Of a stretch of 64,000 nt of DNA, positions 18,947 to 29,388 are shown one piece after another. Positions within the stretch are counted from its first letter, which is position 1. Every line of letters starts with the position of its first letter. A program made the position numbers and the translations under genes. The notes under the pieces were generated by a model. It did not search any database, had not been told where the DNA came from, and worked only from the letters and a program-made list of their open reading frames with translations. Source of the stretch: AC-32 sp038236705 (GTDB lineage Bacteria > Actinomycetota > Thermoleophilia > Gaiellales > Gaiellaceae); contig JBBRZN010000008.1 in assembly GCA_038236705.1 (NCBI GenBank), positions 1-64,000 on the forward strand, read 5' to 3'.

Positions 18947-20638
18947 CTACTTCACCGATCCCTGGTCGAGGAGGAAGTACCACTGCGGGCTGAACTGGTA
19001 GCCCTTGACGCGGTTCGAGAGAACGTCGATGTACTTCGGGTTGAACATCGAGACCCACGGCGCCTGATCGGTGACGTCGTGGTCGACCTGGGCCCAGAGC
19101 TGGTCGGCCGCCGAGGGATCGGTGATCCCGAGCTTGCCGGCCTTGTCCATGTTCGCCTGGATCCCCTTGACGCAGAACTCGGCGATGTTCGGGCTCGAGT
19201 TCGAGTTCGGGTGGAACGAGTTGCACCCGAGCAGGATGTTCAGGAAGTCCGAGGCGGCCGGGTAGTCCTGGTACCAGCTCGAGTACGCGAACTGCGGGTG
19301 GTTCTTCGAGTTCTGCGCGTACGGGTACTGGATGTCCGGTGAGAGGGCCTGCAAGGTGGCCTTGTAGCCGAGCTTGTTCAGGAGCCCGACGAAGTAGAGA
19401 CCGAGCGCCTTGTCCACGTCGTTCGTGGTCGTGTTCACCTTGACCGCGGCGCCCTTCGTCCCCGACTCGGCCATCAACTTGTTGGCCTTCGCCATGTCCG
19501 GCCCCGTCCACTTGTCCGTGCCGCCACCTGCGGTGTACGGGCAGTACGGCTTGTAGCCCGGGAAATTCGGCGGCAGGATCTGGCAGGTCGGGACCGCGAG
19601 ATTCGGCCCGCCGTAGATCTTCACGAGGGCGTTGCGGTCGGTCGCGTAGTTCACGGCCTGGCGGGCCTTGAGGTTGTCGAACGGCTTCTCCCGGACGTTG
19701 AAGGCGAAGTACCAGACCGCCGTCAGCGGGTTGACGTGGACCCGCTCGGCGTACTTGCTGCTCAACTCCGTCAGGCGGTCGGCCGGCGGCTGGTCGAACA
19801 TCCAGTCGGCCTGATTGTTCTCGACCGCGGTCACCTGGGCCTCGGGCGTGAGGCCGAACTTCTGCACGATCGTGTCGGGGTTGCCGTCCGGCTGCGCGTC
19901 CTTCGACCACTCCTTGAAGAACGTGTTGCGCACGAGCTTGATCTGCGTGTTCGCACCGTACTGGGCCCACTTGTAGGGGCCGGTGCCGGGCGGCGGGATG
20001 TTCACGTTCTTCGTGGGCGTGCTCGACGGAAGGATGAACGCGAACGGGACCGCGAGCTTGTCGAGGAACTCCGGATCGGCGGTGGTCAGGTTGAACGTGA
20101 CCGTGCTGCCGTTGACGGTGATGCCCTGCGAGAGGTCACACGTCTTCGGCGTCTTGATGCACGCGTCGGCGCCCTGGATGACGTTGTACCAGGTGCCCGC
20201 GTTGGGGCTGTTGCCGATCTTGAACAGCCGCTCGAAGGTCGCCTTGACGTCGGCGCCGTCGAGCGTCGAGCCGTCCGAGAACTTGATCCCCGAGCGGAGC
20301 TTGAAAGCCCAGGTCTTGCCGCCGTTGGACGGCTTCGGAATCGACTCGGCGAGGTCCGGCACCTTCTTCGTGCCCGGTGCGCCCCCCACGCGCCTGAAGG
20401 CGATCAGGCCGTCATGCGAGAGGATCAGCAGCTGCCACTCCTGCAGGGTGTAGTTCACCTGCGGGTCCGGGGAGCCCGAAGGAGCGGCATTCGCGACGGT
20501 CTTCAGGTCGCCGCCCTGCCCGCCCGCGCTCGTGCTCTTGGTAGTGCTCTTCGACTTGCCGCCACAGCCTGCGGCGACAAGCGCCAGCGTGATTGCCACC
20601 GACGAGAACCCGATCAACCAACGCTTCACCCGGACCAT
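18947..20638 (-). CDS. Peptide-binding lipoprotein (SBP family 5)
   Basis: The 563-residue protein has a lipoprotein signal peptide: MVRVKRWLIGFSSVAITLALVAAGC, with a VAAGC lipobox, then a Gly/Ser/Lys/Thr linker. The mature part is a family 5 solute-binding protein: WAFKLRSGIKFSDGSTLDGADVKATFERLF, GTGPYKWAQYG, and RQAVNYATDRNAL. It should capture oligopeptides or similar substrates outside the membrane. It is the first gene of the minus-strand transporter cluster. The gap to 20739 contains no other gene and probably carries the promoter. Confidence 0.93.
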   Translation of the reverse strand: MVRVKRWLIGFSSVAITLALVAAGCGGKSKSTTKSTSAGGQGGDLKTVANAAPSGSPDPQVNYTLQEWQLLILSHDGLIAFRRVGGAPGTKKVPDLAESIPKPSNGGKTWAFKLRSGIKFSDGSTLDGADVKATFERLFKIGNSPNAGTWYNVIQGADACIKTPKTCDLSQGITVNGSTVTFNLTTADPEFLDKLAVPFAFILPSSTPTKNVNIPPPGTGPYKWAQYGANTQIKLVRNTFFKEWSKDAQPDGNPDTIVQKFGLTPEAQVTAVENNQADWMFDQPPADRLTELSSKYAERVHVNPLTAVWYFAFNVREKPFDNLKARQAVNYATDRNALVKIYGGPNLAVPTCQILPPNFPGYKPYCPYTAGGGTDKWTGPDMAKANKLMAESGTKGAAVKVNTTTNDVDKALGLYFVGLLNKLGYKATLQALSPDIQYPYAQNSKNHPQFAYSSWYQDYPAASDFLNILLGCNSFHPNSNSSPNIAEFCVKGIQANMDKAGKLGITDPSAADQLWAQVDHDVTDQAPWVSMFNPKYIDVLSNRVKGYQFSPQWYFLLDQGSVK

Positions 20639-20739
20639 CTCCTTCCGGTCGACTCGCGGTCATCCGCTTGTATCTACGGACGCCGAGGAAGGGCCGGATG
20701 TTAGCGGGCTGGGTGTTTTCTGAGCGGGACTACCGAGAG

Positions 20740-21819
<1,080 letters not shown>

Positions 21820-21945
21820 TTTCTCCTCTTGGGTCTTAGACGCGATTCCTGCCTCGATCTTTCGCACTGTAGGGCGATTGTCCTCGACTGGCCAGGGGAA
21901 CCGGTCCCCGGCGGCTCGTTGAACGAAACGCGGCACTCATTTTTA

Positions 21946-24126
21946 CTATTCCGCTACTGCGGCCTCTTTGGTTTCCTTCCGGGCGGGGAAGTCGAACTCG
22001 ACTTTGCCCTCCTCGTTCAAGACGAGGCGCGCGCGAAAAGGTTTGCCGGCACGCGAGCGAAAACCCGAGATGACTTCCTTGGTCTTGCCCTCCTCGATCA
22101 GCTGGCGGGCGATCTCGGGGGTGAGCGTGCGGCCGGCGACGCGCTTCCAGACGACGAAGCCGCAGCCTGTCTCTTCGCGGCTCTTCCAGCTCGTGCAGCC
22201 ATAGGCCTTCGAGTTCTCCTTGATGATCTCGCCGGTCTCGGCACCGCAGCGCGGGCACGGGCCGAGCTCCACGCGCTCGGGGCGTAGCTTCTCCTTGTCG
22301 AGCGCTGCGATCTGCTCGACGGTGGCCCGCGTGAAGTCCTCGATGTCCTTGATGAACTTGTCGCGATCGTCGTTGCCGCGCTCGATGTCGGTCAGGCGCT
22401 TCTCCCAGTCGCCGGTCAGCTCCGGTGAGGTGAGTGGGTGCTCCTCGAGCATCGTGATGACCTGTAGGCCCTTCGGGGTCGGCGTCAAGTCCTTGCCGGC
22501 GCGCTCGATGTACTCGCGGCGGATCAGCGTCTCGATGGTCTCGGCGCGGGTGGCCGGGGTGCCGAGGCCGCTCTCCTTCATCGCCTCGCGCAACTCCTCG
22601 TCGTCGATCAGCTTGCCGGCGGTTTCCATCGCGGAGAGCAGCGTCGCCTCGGTGTAGCGGGGCGGCGGCTTGGTCTCCTTCGCCTCGGACTCGGCGGCGA
22701 CGCACTTGACGCTCTGGCCCTGCTCGAGCGGGGGCAGCTCCGCGCTTTCGTCCTCGGAGTCCTCGTCCTGCTGCCGGGCCTTCTTGTCCTCGTCGGACTC
22801 GAGCCCGTAGACGCCGCGCCAACCCGCCTCGAGGGTGATCTTGCCCCGGCTGCGGAAGCGCTCCTGCTCGACGAGCGTGACGATCGTCGTGCGCGCGAAG
22901 CGGGCAGGCGGATGGAAGACGGCGAGGAAGCGGCGGGCGACGAGGTCGAAGATGCGCCGCTCGTCGGGGGAGAACCGGTCGAGCTCGTGCTCGACGTCGG
23001 TCGGGATGATCGCGTGGTGGTCGCTGACCTTCGAGTCGTTGACCACGCGGCCGAGCGGCAGCTGCTGCAGGCCGAGCACGAAGCGCGCCGCTTCGGCGTA
23101 GTCCGGAATCGGCTGGAGGGTGGCCGCGGTCGGCTTGAGCTGCGCGACGAGGTCGCCGGAGAGCCAGCGGGAGCTCGTACGCGGGTAGGTGATGGCCTTC
23201 TTGTCCTCGTAGAGCGACTGGGCAGCCGACAGCGTGCGCCGCGCGGAGAATCCGTAACGGCGGTTGGCGTCGCGCTGGAGCGAGGTCAGGTCGTAGAGGA
23301 GCGGCGCCCGCTCGGACTGCTCTTTGCGCTCGACCGACTCGACGACGCCGTCGGCGCCGGAGACCTTCGCCGCGATCTCGTCTGCGCGCTTGCCGTCCTT
23401 GAGGCGCGTCTCCTCGCCCTCGAACCAGAGGCCCTCGTAGCGTGGGTCGAACTGCGCGTGCACCAGCCAGTACGGCTCCGGCACGAAAGCCTGGATCTCG
23501 CGCTCGCGCTTGACCATCAGCGCCAGCGTGGGCGTCTGCACGCGGCCGAGCGAGACGACGCCGCCGACCCAGGCGCGGCCGCGGATCGTGGCGGCGCGGG
23601 TCGCGTTCATGCCGACGAGCCAGTCGGCCTCGGAGCGGGAGCGCGCGGCAGCCTCGAGCTGCGCCAGCTGCTCGCCGGGGCGGAGCTTCTCGAAGCCTTC
23701 CTTGATCGCCTGCTTCGTCATCGAGCTGATCCAGAGGCGCTCGACCGGCTTGTCGACGCCCGAGGTCTCGTAGATGTACGCGAAGATCAGTTCGCCCTCG
23801 CGGCCGGCGTCACAGGCGTTGACGATGCGCGTCACGTCGTCGCGCTTGAGCAGCTTGTGGATCACCTTCAGCTGCTTCTCCGCCTTCTTGTCGCGCGCCT
23901 GCAGGCGGAACGCCTCCGGAAGGATCGGCAGATCGGCCATCCGCCACTTCTTGAAGCGCTCGTCGTACTCCTCGGGGTTGATCAGCTCCACGAGATGGCC
24001 GACCGCGAAGGTGATCACGGTGTCGTCGGACTCGAGGTAGGAATCGTTGTTCTCGAACTTTCCAGGGAGTGCATCGGCCAGGTCCCGGGCGACCGACGGC
24101 TTCTCTGCGATCACGAGTGTCTTCAC
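21946..24126 (-). CDS. topB: Type IA DNA topoisomerase (TopB/topoisomerase III-like)
   Basis: The 726-residue enzyme relaxes or decatenates DNA through a tyrosine-linked single-strand break. It starts at a GTG (24126) giving V-K-T-L-V-I-A-E-K-P-S-V-A, the TOPRIM beginning, with AAGGTGG upstream. The TOPRIM acidic motif is NACDAGREGELIF, the active-site tyrosine lies in ITYPRTSSRWLSGD, and SGLGTPATRAETIETLIRREYIER is the usual late motif. The C-terminus has a zinc-finger-like CPRC...GCTSW repeat and an Ala/Glu-rich tail. It ends ten bases before the longer sigma-factor frame. TopB rather than TopA is favoured by the N-terminal sequence. Confidence 0.9.
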   Translation of the reverse strand: MKTLVIAEKPSVARDLADALPGKFENNDSYLESDDTVITFAVGHLVELINPEEYDERFKKWRMADLPILPEAFRLQARDKKAEKQLKVIHKLLKRDDVTRIVNACDAGREGELIFAYIYETSGVDKPVERLWISSMTKQAIKEGFEKLRPGEQLAQLEAAARSRSEADWLVGMNATRAATIRGRAWVGGVVSLGRVQTPTLALMVKREREIQAFVPEPYWLVHAQFDPRYEGLWFEGEETRLKDGKRADEIAAKVSGADGVVESVERKEQSERAPLLYDLTSLQRDANRRYGFSARRTLSAAQSLYEDKKAITYPRTSSRWLSGDLVAQLKPTAATLQPIPDYAEAARFVLGLQQLPLGRVVNDSKVSDHHAIIPTDVEHELDRFSPDERRIFDLVARRFLAVFHPPARFARTTIVTLVEQERFRSRGKITLEAGWRGVYGLESDEDKKARQQDEDSEDESAELPPLEQGQSVKCVAAESEAKETKPPPRYTEATLLSAMETAGKLIDDEELREAMKESGLGTPATRAETIETLIRREYIERAGKDLTPTPKGLQVITMLEEHPLTSPELTGDWEKRLTDIERGNDDRDKFIKDIEDFTRATVEQIAALDKEKLRPERVELGPCPRCGAETGEIIKENSKAYGCTSWKSREETGCGFVVWKRVAGRTLTPEIARQLIEEGKTKEVISGFRSRAGKPFRARLVLNEEGKVEFDFPARKETKEAAVAE

Positions 24127-24196
24127 GCGATCCACCTTAGCGAACGCCCAAAGCGGCACCGTAAGGGCGGAAAGCGCGCGGGTGACTCACGGAAAT

Positions 24197-24823
24197 GTGA
24201 CGATTGCGGGCCCAATGGTCTCACCGCTCTACCTATTCGTCGGCACGGTCAGTTGGCCTTTCGTGCGGGGTCTCTTCCGGCTGCGCGTGCGCGGGCTCGA
24301 GCAGCTGCCCGAGGGTGGCTTCGTCCTCGCGGCCAACCACACCTCGAACTTCGACCCGTGGGCGCTCGGGATCCCGCTGCTGCCCCACCGGCAGCTGCGC
24401 TTCATGGCGAAGTCGGAGCTCTTCAACCCTGTGCTGGCACCGTTGCTACGGGCCGGGGGCGCGTTCAAGGTGCGGCGCGGCGAAGGCGACCTGGACGCGA
24501 TGCGCACGGCGGCCGAGCTCGCCAGGGAGGGCGAGATCGTGGTCATGTTCCCCGAGGGGACGCGCCTGAGGAAGGGCCTGCGCAAGAAGCACAGCGCGCG
24601 GCCGCACACTGGCGCCGCGCGGATCGCCCTCGCCGCGGGGGTGCCGCTCGTGCCGGCAGCGATCACCGGCACCGATCGCCTCAGCCGGCTCGGGCCCTTG
24701 CGGGTCACCTACGGCGAGCCGATCGACCTCTCCGATCTCGAGGGGCTGGACGTCAAGACGGCCTCGGCAGAGGCGACCGAGCGGCTGATGACGAAGATCG
24801 ACGAGCTGAAGTCAGCAGCGTGA
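24197..24823 (+). CDS. 1-acyl-sn-glycerol-3-phosphate acyltransferase family protein (PlsC-like)
   Basis: The protein (about 203-209 residues) is a membrane-associated acyltransferase that esterifies lysophosphatidic acid or a related lipid. The catalytic HX4D motif is NHTSNFDPW, the substrate motif is FPEGTRLRKG and a VPLVPAAITGTDR segment follows. The start is either GTG at 24197 or ATG at 24215; the GTG is preceded by GGAAA. The last codons overlap the downstream exonuclease GTG as GTGA, implying coupling. It diverges from the topoisomerase gene. Confidence 0.87.
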   Translation: MTIAGPMVSPLYLFVGTVSWPFVRGLFRLRVRGLEQLPEGGFVLAANHTSNFDPWALGIPLLPHRQLRFMAKSELFNPVLAPLLRAGGAFKVRRGEGDLDAMRTAAELAREGEIVVMFPEGTRLRKGLRKKHSARPHTGAARIALAAGVPLVPAAITGTDRLSRLGPLRVTYGEPIDLSDLEGLDVKTASAEATERLMTKIDELKSAA

Positions 24824-25629
24824 AACCGCTTCTCGCCGTCGACGGCGACTCATTCGCGCACCGCGCCTACCACGCGCTCCCGAAGAGCATCCGCCTGAAC
24901 GCGGTCGTGGGCTTCGCCAACATGCTGCTGGGCCTCTGGGAGGCGGAGCAGCCGCGCGCCGTTCTCGTCGGCTGGGACTCGCTTGGCTCGCCCACGTATC
25001 GCAACGAGGCCTATGAGCCCTACCAGAGCGGGCGCGAGTTCGAGGAGTCGCTGCTCGAGCAGCTCGAGCTGCTACCGCAGTTCTCGGCCGCTCTCGGCTT
25101 CGCGATCGCGAAGGCGCCCGGGTACGAGGCGGACGACTTCCTCGCCGCGGCTGTCGCCACCGAGGAGAAGCGCGGCGGCGAGACCCTGGTCGCCACCTCC
25201 GACCGCGACCTCTTCCAGCTCGCGAGCGCGCGCACGACGATCCTCCAGCCCGTGCGCGGCGTCTCGGAGATCGCGCGCATCGGTCCGAACGAGGTGCGCG
25301 AGCGCTATGGGGTCGAGCCCGAGCAGGTGCCGGACTTCATCGCCCTGCGCGGCGATCCCTCCGACCGGCTCCCGGGAGCGGCCGGGATCGGCCCGAAGAA
25401 GGCGGCGGACGTGCTGCGGGAGCACGCGACGCTGGAGGACGCCCTGGCCGCCGGGCGCTTCGCCGCGGAGGCGGGGGATCTACGCCTCTACCGGCGAATA
25501 GCCGCGCTAGACGCCTCTGCCCCTCTCCCTCCCCTCGAAGACCAGAAGCCAACGTGGGCAGAGGCGTCCTCCCTCACACGAAGCTGGGGCCTGAACCAGC
25601 TGGCCGACCGGCTCGAGCGCTTGGCCTAG
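24820..25629 (+). CDS. 5'-3' exonuclease (Pol I N-terminal domain-like)
   Basis: This 269-residue protein is a stand-alone flap/5'-3' exonuclease of the PIN-like FEN superfamily, as in the N-terminal domain of DNA polymerase I. It shows KPLLAVDGDSFAHRAYHALP, the acidic clusters APGYEADDFLAAAV and TSDRDLFQL, and the helix-hairpin-helix region RGDPSDRLPGAAGIGPKKAADVL. Its role would be removal of RNA primers or flaps. The GTG start overlaps the acyltransferase stop codon. In the last motif the more usual D-N-L-P-G is D-R-L-P-G. Confidence 0.88.
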   Translation: MKPLLAVDGDSFAHRAYHALPKSIRLNAVVGFANMLLGLWEAEQPRAVLVGWDSLGSPTYRNEAYEPYQSGREFEESLLEQLELLPQFSAALGFAIAKAPGYEADDFLAAAVATEEKRGGETLVATSDRDLFQLASARTTILQPVRGVSEIARIGPNEVRERYGVEPEQVPDFIALRGDPSDRLPGAAGIGPKKAADVLREHATLEDALAAGRFAAEAGDLRLYRRIAALDASAPLPPLEDQKPTWAEASSLTRSWGLNQLADRLERLA

Positions 25630-25638
25630 GATCGAGCC

Positions 25639-25878
25639 GTGGACCTCTGGCTCAGTGAGGCACGCGACGCGCTTGCCCAGGCGGCCGGCGTGCCGGCCGA
25701 GCAGCTCGAGCTCGACGAGGAGCAATCCCGCACGCTGCTCGACCTCGCCCGGATCGCCGCACACGACTCCGGCGAGCGGACGAATGCGCCCCTGCTCTGC
25801 TATCTCGTCGGCCGCGCGCAGGGCGGCGTCGATCTCGACGCCCTCGCCGAAGCCGTCCGCGGCCGATCGACCTCATAA
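25639..25878 (+). CDS. Small DUF6457-like protein
   Basis: The 79-residue acidic protein (MDLWLSEARDALAQAAGV...LLDLARIAAHDSGERTNAPLLCYLVGRAQGG) resembles the actinobacterial DUF6457 family. That family has no assigned enzymatic role and is often found beside molybdopterin or housekeeping genes. It starts with GTG at 25639, nine bases after the exonuclease stop. Its TAA (25876-25878) is embedded in CATAAGC, where the downstream deacetylase reading frame appears to begin. Confidence 0.65.
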   Translation: MDLWLSEARDALAQAAGVPAEQLELDEEQSRTLLDLARIAAHDSGERTNAPLLCYLVGRAQGGVDLDALAEAVRGRSTS

Positions 25879-26711
25879 GCCATCCGGCGCTCGCGGAGCT
25901 GCATCCGACCGAGCCCCACGTCGAGAGCCGAGAGCGGCTCCTGGCCCTGCTGGAGGCCTTCGAGGTCGTCGAGGGGCGGCCGGCCTCGCGTGAACAAGTA
26001 GAGCGCTGCCACTCGCGCGAGTATCTCGACCGGCTCGAGGGGATCGACGCCACGACGATGCTCGACCCGGACACCGTCGTTTCCGAGTCGAGCTACGAGG
26101 CTGCCCTGCTCGCCGCCGGCGGCGGGCTGGCCGCGGTCGACCGCGAAGGCTTCGCGCTCGTGCGGCCACCCGGACACCACGCGCTGCCCGGGCATGCGAT
26201 GGGCTTCTGCCTGATCGACAACGTCGCCGTCGCGGCCCGCTACGCCCAGGCCGAGCTCGGCATCGGCCGGGTGGCGATCGTCGATTGGGACGTCCACCAT
26301 GGCAACGGGACGCAGGACATCTTCTGGGACGACGACTCGGTCTTCTTCGCGTCGATCCACCAGTGGCCGTTCTACCCGGGCAGCGGTGGCCCCGGCGAAG
26401 GGAACGAGACCACGGTCAACGTGCCGCTTCCCGCCGGCTCCGGCGACGAGGACTACCTGCGGGCCTTCGACGAGGTGGTCGCACCGGCGGTACTCGCGTT
26501 CGGGCCGGAGCTCGTGCTCGTCTCCGCCGGCTTCGATGCGCACGTGGAGGACCCGCTGGCGGGGATGCGCGTCACGGCCGACGGATTCCGGGAACTGGCA
26601 CGCCGGTCGGCGGCTCTTGGCCCACGTGTGGCGGCGGTGCTCGAAGGCGGGTACGACCCGAGAACGCTGCCGGCGCTCGTCGGCCCAGCGCTCGATGGGT
26701 TCCAGGAATGA
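25875..26711 (+). CDS. Histone deacetylase-family (acetoin utilization/acetylpolyamine-type) amidohydrolase
   Basis: The frame encodes an arginase/HDAC-fold zinc deacetylase. It shows RPPGHHALPGHAMGFCLIDNVAVAA with the paired catalytic histidines, VAIVDWDVHHGNGTQDIF with the zinc ligands, SIHQWPFYPGSGG, and VLVSAGFDAHVEDPLAGMRV. Homologous sequence clearly begins upstream of the first ATG (26058): L-I-S-H-P-A-L-A-E-L-H is the usual N-terminus. No ATG, GTG or TTG exists in that stretch. The first plausible codon is an ATA at 25875 overlapping the previous gene's TAA, so the start is unresolved. Possible substrates are acetylated proteins, polyamines or small amides. Confidence 0.8.
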   Translation: MSHPALAELHPTEPHVESRERLLALLEAFEVVEGRPASREQVERCHSREYLDRLEGIDATTMLDPDTVVSESSYEAALLAAGGGLAAVDREGFALVRPPGHHALPGHAMGFCLIDNVAVAARYAQAELGIGRVAIVDWDVHHGNGTQDIFWDDDSVFFASIHQWPFYPGSGGPGEGNETTVNVPLPAGSGDEDYLRAFDEVVAPAVLAFGPELVLVSAGFDAHVEDPLAGMRVTADGFRELARRSAALGPRVAAVLEGGYDPRTLPALVGPALDGFQE

Positions 26712-26782
26712 CAACGGCCGGCCACCCACCCTGGGGATGCGATTCACCCACGAGGGCCACGGCAGGAGCCGATAACTGTGAT

Positions 26783-27421
26783 TTACGCGACGCGGGCCGC
26801 TGCGAGGGCGTCGAGCGCCTCGCGGCGGGAGGAGACGCCGAGCTTGCGCAGCAGGCTCTTCACGTGCGAGCGCACGGTGTGCTCGGAGATGTACAGCCGT
26901 CCGGCGATCTGGTCGGTGCCGAGGTGCTCGTCCAGCAGGAGCAGCACCTCGAGCTCGCGTGCGCTCAGCGACGAGGCGATCGCGTCGGGCACGCCGCTCC
27001 CGGCTCCGCCTTCGCGGACCTGCTCGAGCAGCCGCCGCGCGACCTCGCCGGAGAGAGCCGCCTCGCCCTTGCCCACGCCCCGCAGGAACTCAGCAATTCG
27101 CTCGGGCGGTTCGCTTTTGAGCAGGTAGCCGGCCGCGCCTCTACGGATCGCGGCGAGCAGGTCCTCCTCGGTGCCGGAGGCGGTCAGCACCACGACCTCG
27201 GTCTCGGGAGCAGCCTCTCGCAGGCACGGCAGCGCCTCGAGCCCGCTCATCCCCGGCATGGAGAGGTCGAGCAAGACGAGCTCCGGCCGGAGTTGCCGGG
27301 CCAATTCGATCGCCTCGGCACCGTCGGAAGCCTCGCCCACGACCGAGAAGCCGTGCTGGGCGAGCAACGCGGCCAGGGCGTCGCGCGTAATGGGGTGATC
27401 GTCCACGAGCAGGATCCGCAT
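26783..27421 (-). CDS. NarL/LuxR-family response regulator
   Basis: This 212-residue protein has an N-terminal receiver domain (MRILLVDDHPITRDAL; phospho-acceptor aspartate in LVLLDLSMPG; VVLTASG; LLKSEPP) and a C-terminal LuxR helix-turn-helix (LSARELEVLLLLDEHLGTDQIAGRLYISEHTVRSHVKSLLRKLGV). The ATG at 27421 is set by the conserved receiver start; the frame is open further upstream without meaning. It diverges from the histidine kinase at 27467 by only 45 bp, and the two form a two-component pair. Confidence 0.92.
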   Translation of the reverse strand: MRILLVDDHPITRDALAALLAQHGFSVVGEASDGAEAIELARQLRPELVLLDLSMPGMSGLEALPCLREAAPETEVVVLTASGTEEDLLAAIRRGAAGYLLKSEPPERIAEFLRGVGKGEAALSGEVARRLLEQVREGGAGSGVPDAIASSLSARELEVLLLLDEHLGTDQIAGRLYISEHTVRSHVKSLLRKLGVSSRREALDALAAARVA

Positions 27422-27466
27422 GCAAGGGCTTATCGGCAGGGAGCGGTCTGCCGACAAGGGCTTTAA

Positions 27467-28852
27467 ATGCGGCGCGAACACAAAGACGACTATTACGCCT
27501 GGCTCTGGGGCGAGGTGCTCCTGATCGGGCTGCTCGGCGCTGCCCTGGCGCTTTTCGTGGCCTATCCGAGCCTCCGCAACACCTATTCCCTGCCCCACGT
27601 CCGCCTGGTGCTGGATACCGCCGTCATGCTCGCCGCCGGAATCGTGGCGGTGCTCGCCGGGATTCGCTTCTCCGTGGACGGGCGCCGACTCGACCTGCTC
27701 CTCTGCGGCGGCTTCACCGCAACCGCGGCGACGACGCTGACGTTCTCGGTCGCGCCCGTGCTCGGGAACGAGCCGCTGCACCGGACCGAGGCCTGGGCGG
27801 GGATCGGCGGCAAGCTCTTCGCGATGACCCTGATCGCGGCGGCGCCGTTCTCGAAGCGACGCACGAGCGGGCGCGGCCGACCTCTCGGCGAGATGCTGAT
27901 GGCGGTTGCGATCGTGCTCACCCTCTCCTGGTCCGTGGCGCATCAGGCGGCCTCCTCCCTGCCGCCGCTCACGGACGACAGCGGTGGCGACCAGCCGTTC
28001 CTGCTGCTGGGCTCGCTCGCGGCGCTGGCGCTGCTCTCCCTGATCGCCATGGTCGGCTTCGGGCTCCGCTTCCGCTCGCGCGGGAACGACCTCGACCGCT
28101 GGCTCTGCCTCGGCGCCACGCTCGCGCTCTTCGCGGAGCTCCACTACGTCTTCACGCCGCTGCTTTCGAGCCGCTTCGTCTCGCAGGGCGACTTCCTGCG
28201 CGTGCTCTCCTACAGCGTCCTGCTCGTTGGCGTTTGGCGCGCGGTCCGCTACGCCGAGTTCGGCCGCGCCGTCGCCGAGGAGCGCGCGCGCGTCGCCCGC
28301 GAGATCCACGACGGCCTTGCGCAGTACCTGTTCGTGGTCTCGACGCACGCGAGCATGCTCGAGAGCGGAGCCACCGACCCCGCCAAGACGCTGGCCCAGC
28401 TGAAGGACGCGGCGGCTGCGGCGCAGCAGGAGGCGCGCTTCGCGGTGCTCGCGCTCTCCTCGGCGGGCGGCTCTGCCCCATTCGACTCGGCTCTGCGCCG
28501 GTACGTCGACTTCCTCACGGCCGACGGCCTGCTCGAGGTCGACCTCGAGATCCAGGACGGCATCCGGCTCGCGCCCGACGAGCAGATCGAGATCTTCCGC
28601 ATCGTGCAGGAGGGGCTCGCGAACGCTCGCAAGCACGCCGGCGCCGGTCGTGCGGTGGTGGAGATCGCCGAGCGTGCGGGCGAGCGCTCCGTGACCGTGG
28701 TAGACGACGGCTCCGGCTTCGACGAGGAAGAGATCGCGGCAGGCCAGGGCCTGAAGAACATGCGAGCCCGCGCGGCCTCGATCGGCGGCGACTTCCGGCT
28801 CGTCTCGGCACCCGGGCGCGGGACCACGCTCGAAGTCGTCTTGCGCGCCTAG
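27467..28852 (+). CDS. Membrane sensor histidine kinase (HisKA_3/NarX-DesK type)
   Basis: The 461-residue kinase has about six hydrophobic segments in residues 15-255. The HisKA_3 phospho-acceptor motif is ARVAREIHDGLAQYLFVVS, with the conserved histidine. The HATPase domain contains IFRIVQEGLANARKHAGA, VVDDGSGFDEEE and GLKNMRARAASIGG...APGRGTTLEVVL. No extracytoplasmic sensor domain is visible, so signal sensing is probably through the membrane segments. Its partner is the NarL-type regulator encoded divergently at 26783. A bidirectional hairpin follows the stop codon. Confidence 0.92.
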   Translation: MRREHKDDYYAWLWGEVLLIGLLGAALALFVAYPSLRNTYSLPHVRLVLDTAVMLAAGIVAVLAGIRFSVDGRRLDLLLCGGFTATAATTLTFSVAPVLGNEPLHRTEAWAGIGGKLFAMTLIAAAPFSKRRTSGRGRPLGEMLMAVAIVLTLSWSVAHQAASSLPPLTDDSGGDQPFLLLGSLAALALLSLIAMVGFGLRFRSRGNDLDRWLCLGATLALFAELHYVFTPLLSSRFVSQGDFLRVLSYSVLLVGVWRAVRYAEFGRAVAEERARVAREIHDGLAQYLFVVSTHASMLESGATDPAKTLAQLKDAAAAAQQEARFAVLALSSAGGSAPFDSALRRYVDFLTADGLLEVDLEIQDGIRLAPDEQIEIFRIVQEGLANARKHAGAGRAVVEIAERAGERSVTVVDDGSGFDEEEIAAGQGLKNMRARAASIGGDFRLVSAPGRGTTLEVVLRA

Positions 28853-28860
28853 ACCACATA

Positions 28861-28886
28861 GAGAAGCCCCGTCTCCGGGGCTTCTC
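28861..28886. terminator. Bidirectional terminator hairpin between kinase gene and rnpB
   Basis: GAGAAGCCCCG and CGGGGCTTCTC form a perfect 11-bp stem with a TCTC loop. It lies nine bases past the kinase stop on the plus strand and just past the 3' end of RNase P RNA on the minus strand. It can serve both convergent transcripts. Confidence 0.65.
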
Positions 28887-28892
28887 CGTAGC

Positions 28893-29196
<304 letters not shown>

Positions 29197-29216
<20 letters not shown>

Positions 29217-29388
29217 ATTGTAGCCGCGGTTCGGCCGCCTCACCGTATTCCGCCCCGCACTCCGGGCACGCGATCCCGTCCACGCGGTGCAGGACGAACT
29301 CGCCGCACACCAGGCACTCGAGATTAACGCCGCGCAGGAGGGCGTTCAGCTCCTGGTCGAGCGTGCGATTGAGCGGCCGGACGGTCAT
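29197..29388 (-). CDS. Small zinc-ribbon protein coupled to lexA
   Basis: This 63-residue protein has two CxxC knuckles (LECLVCGEF and IACPECGAEY) forming a single zinc ribbon. It is acidic and otherwise featureless. Its ATG overlaps the lexA stop codon (TCAT on the plus strand), indicating translational coupling and SOS co-regulation. The final codons run into the 5' end of RNase P RNA. Its function is not known. Proteins of this type are common beside lexA in related actinobacteria, as far as I recall; that point is memory rather than evidence. Confidence 0.7.

Noticed and set aside
22912..25629. A 905-codon plus-strand ORF
   Set aside because: Its first two thirds are antisense to the topoisomerase gene; only the last 269 codons, from the GTG at 24820, encode the exonuclease.
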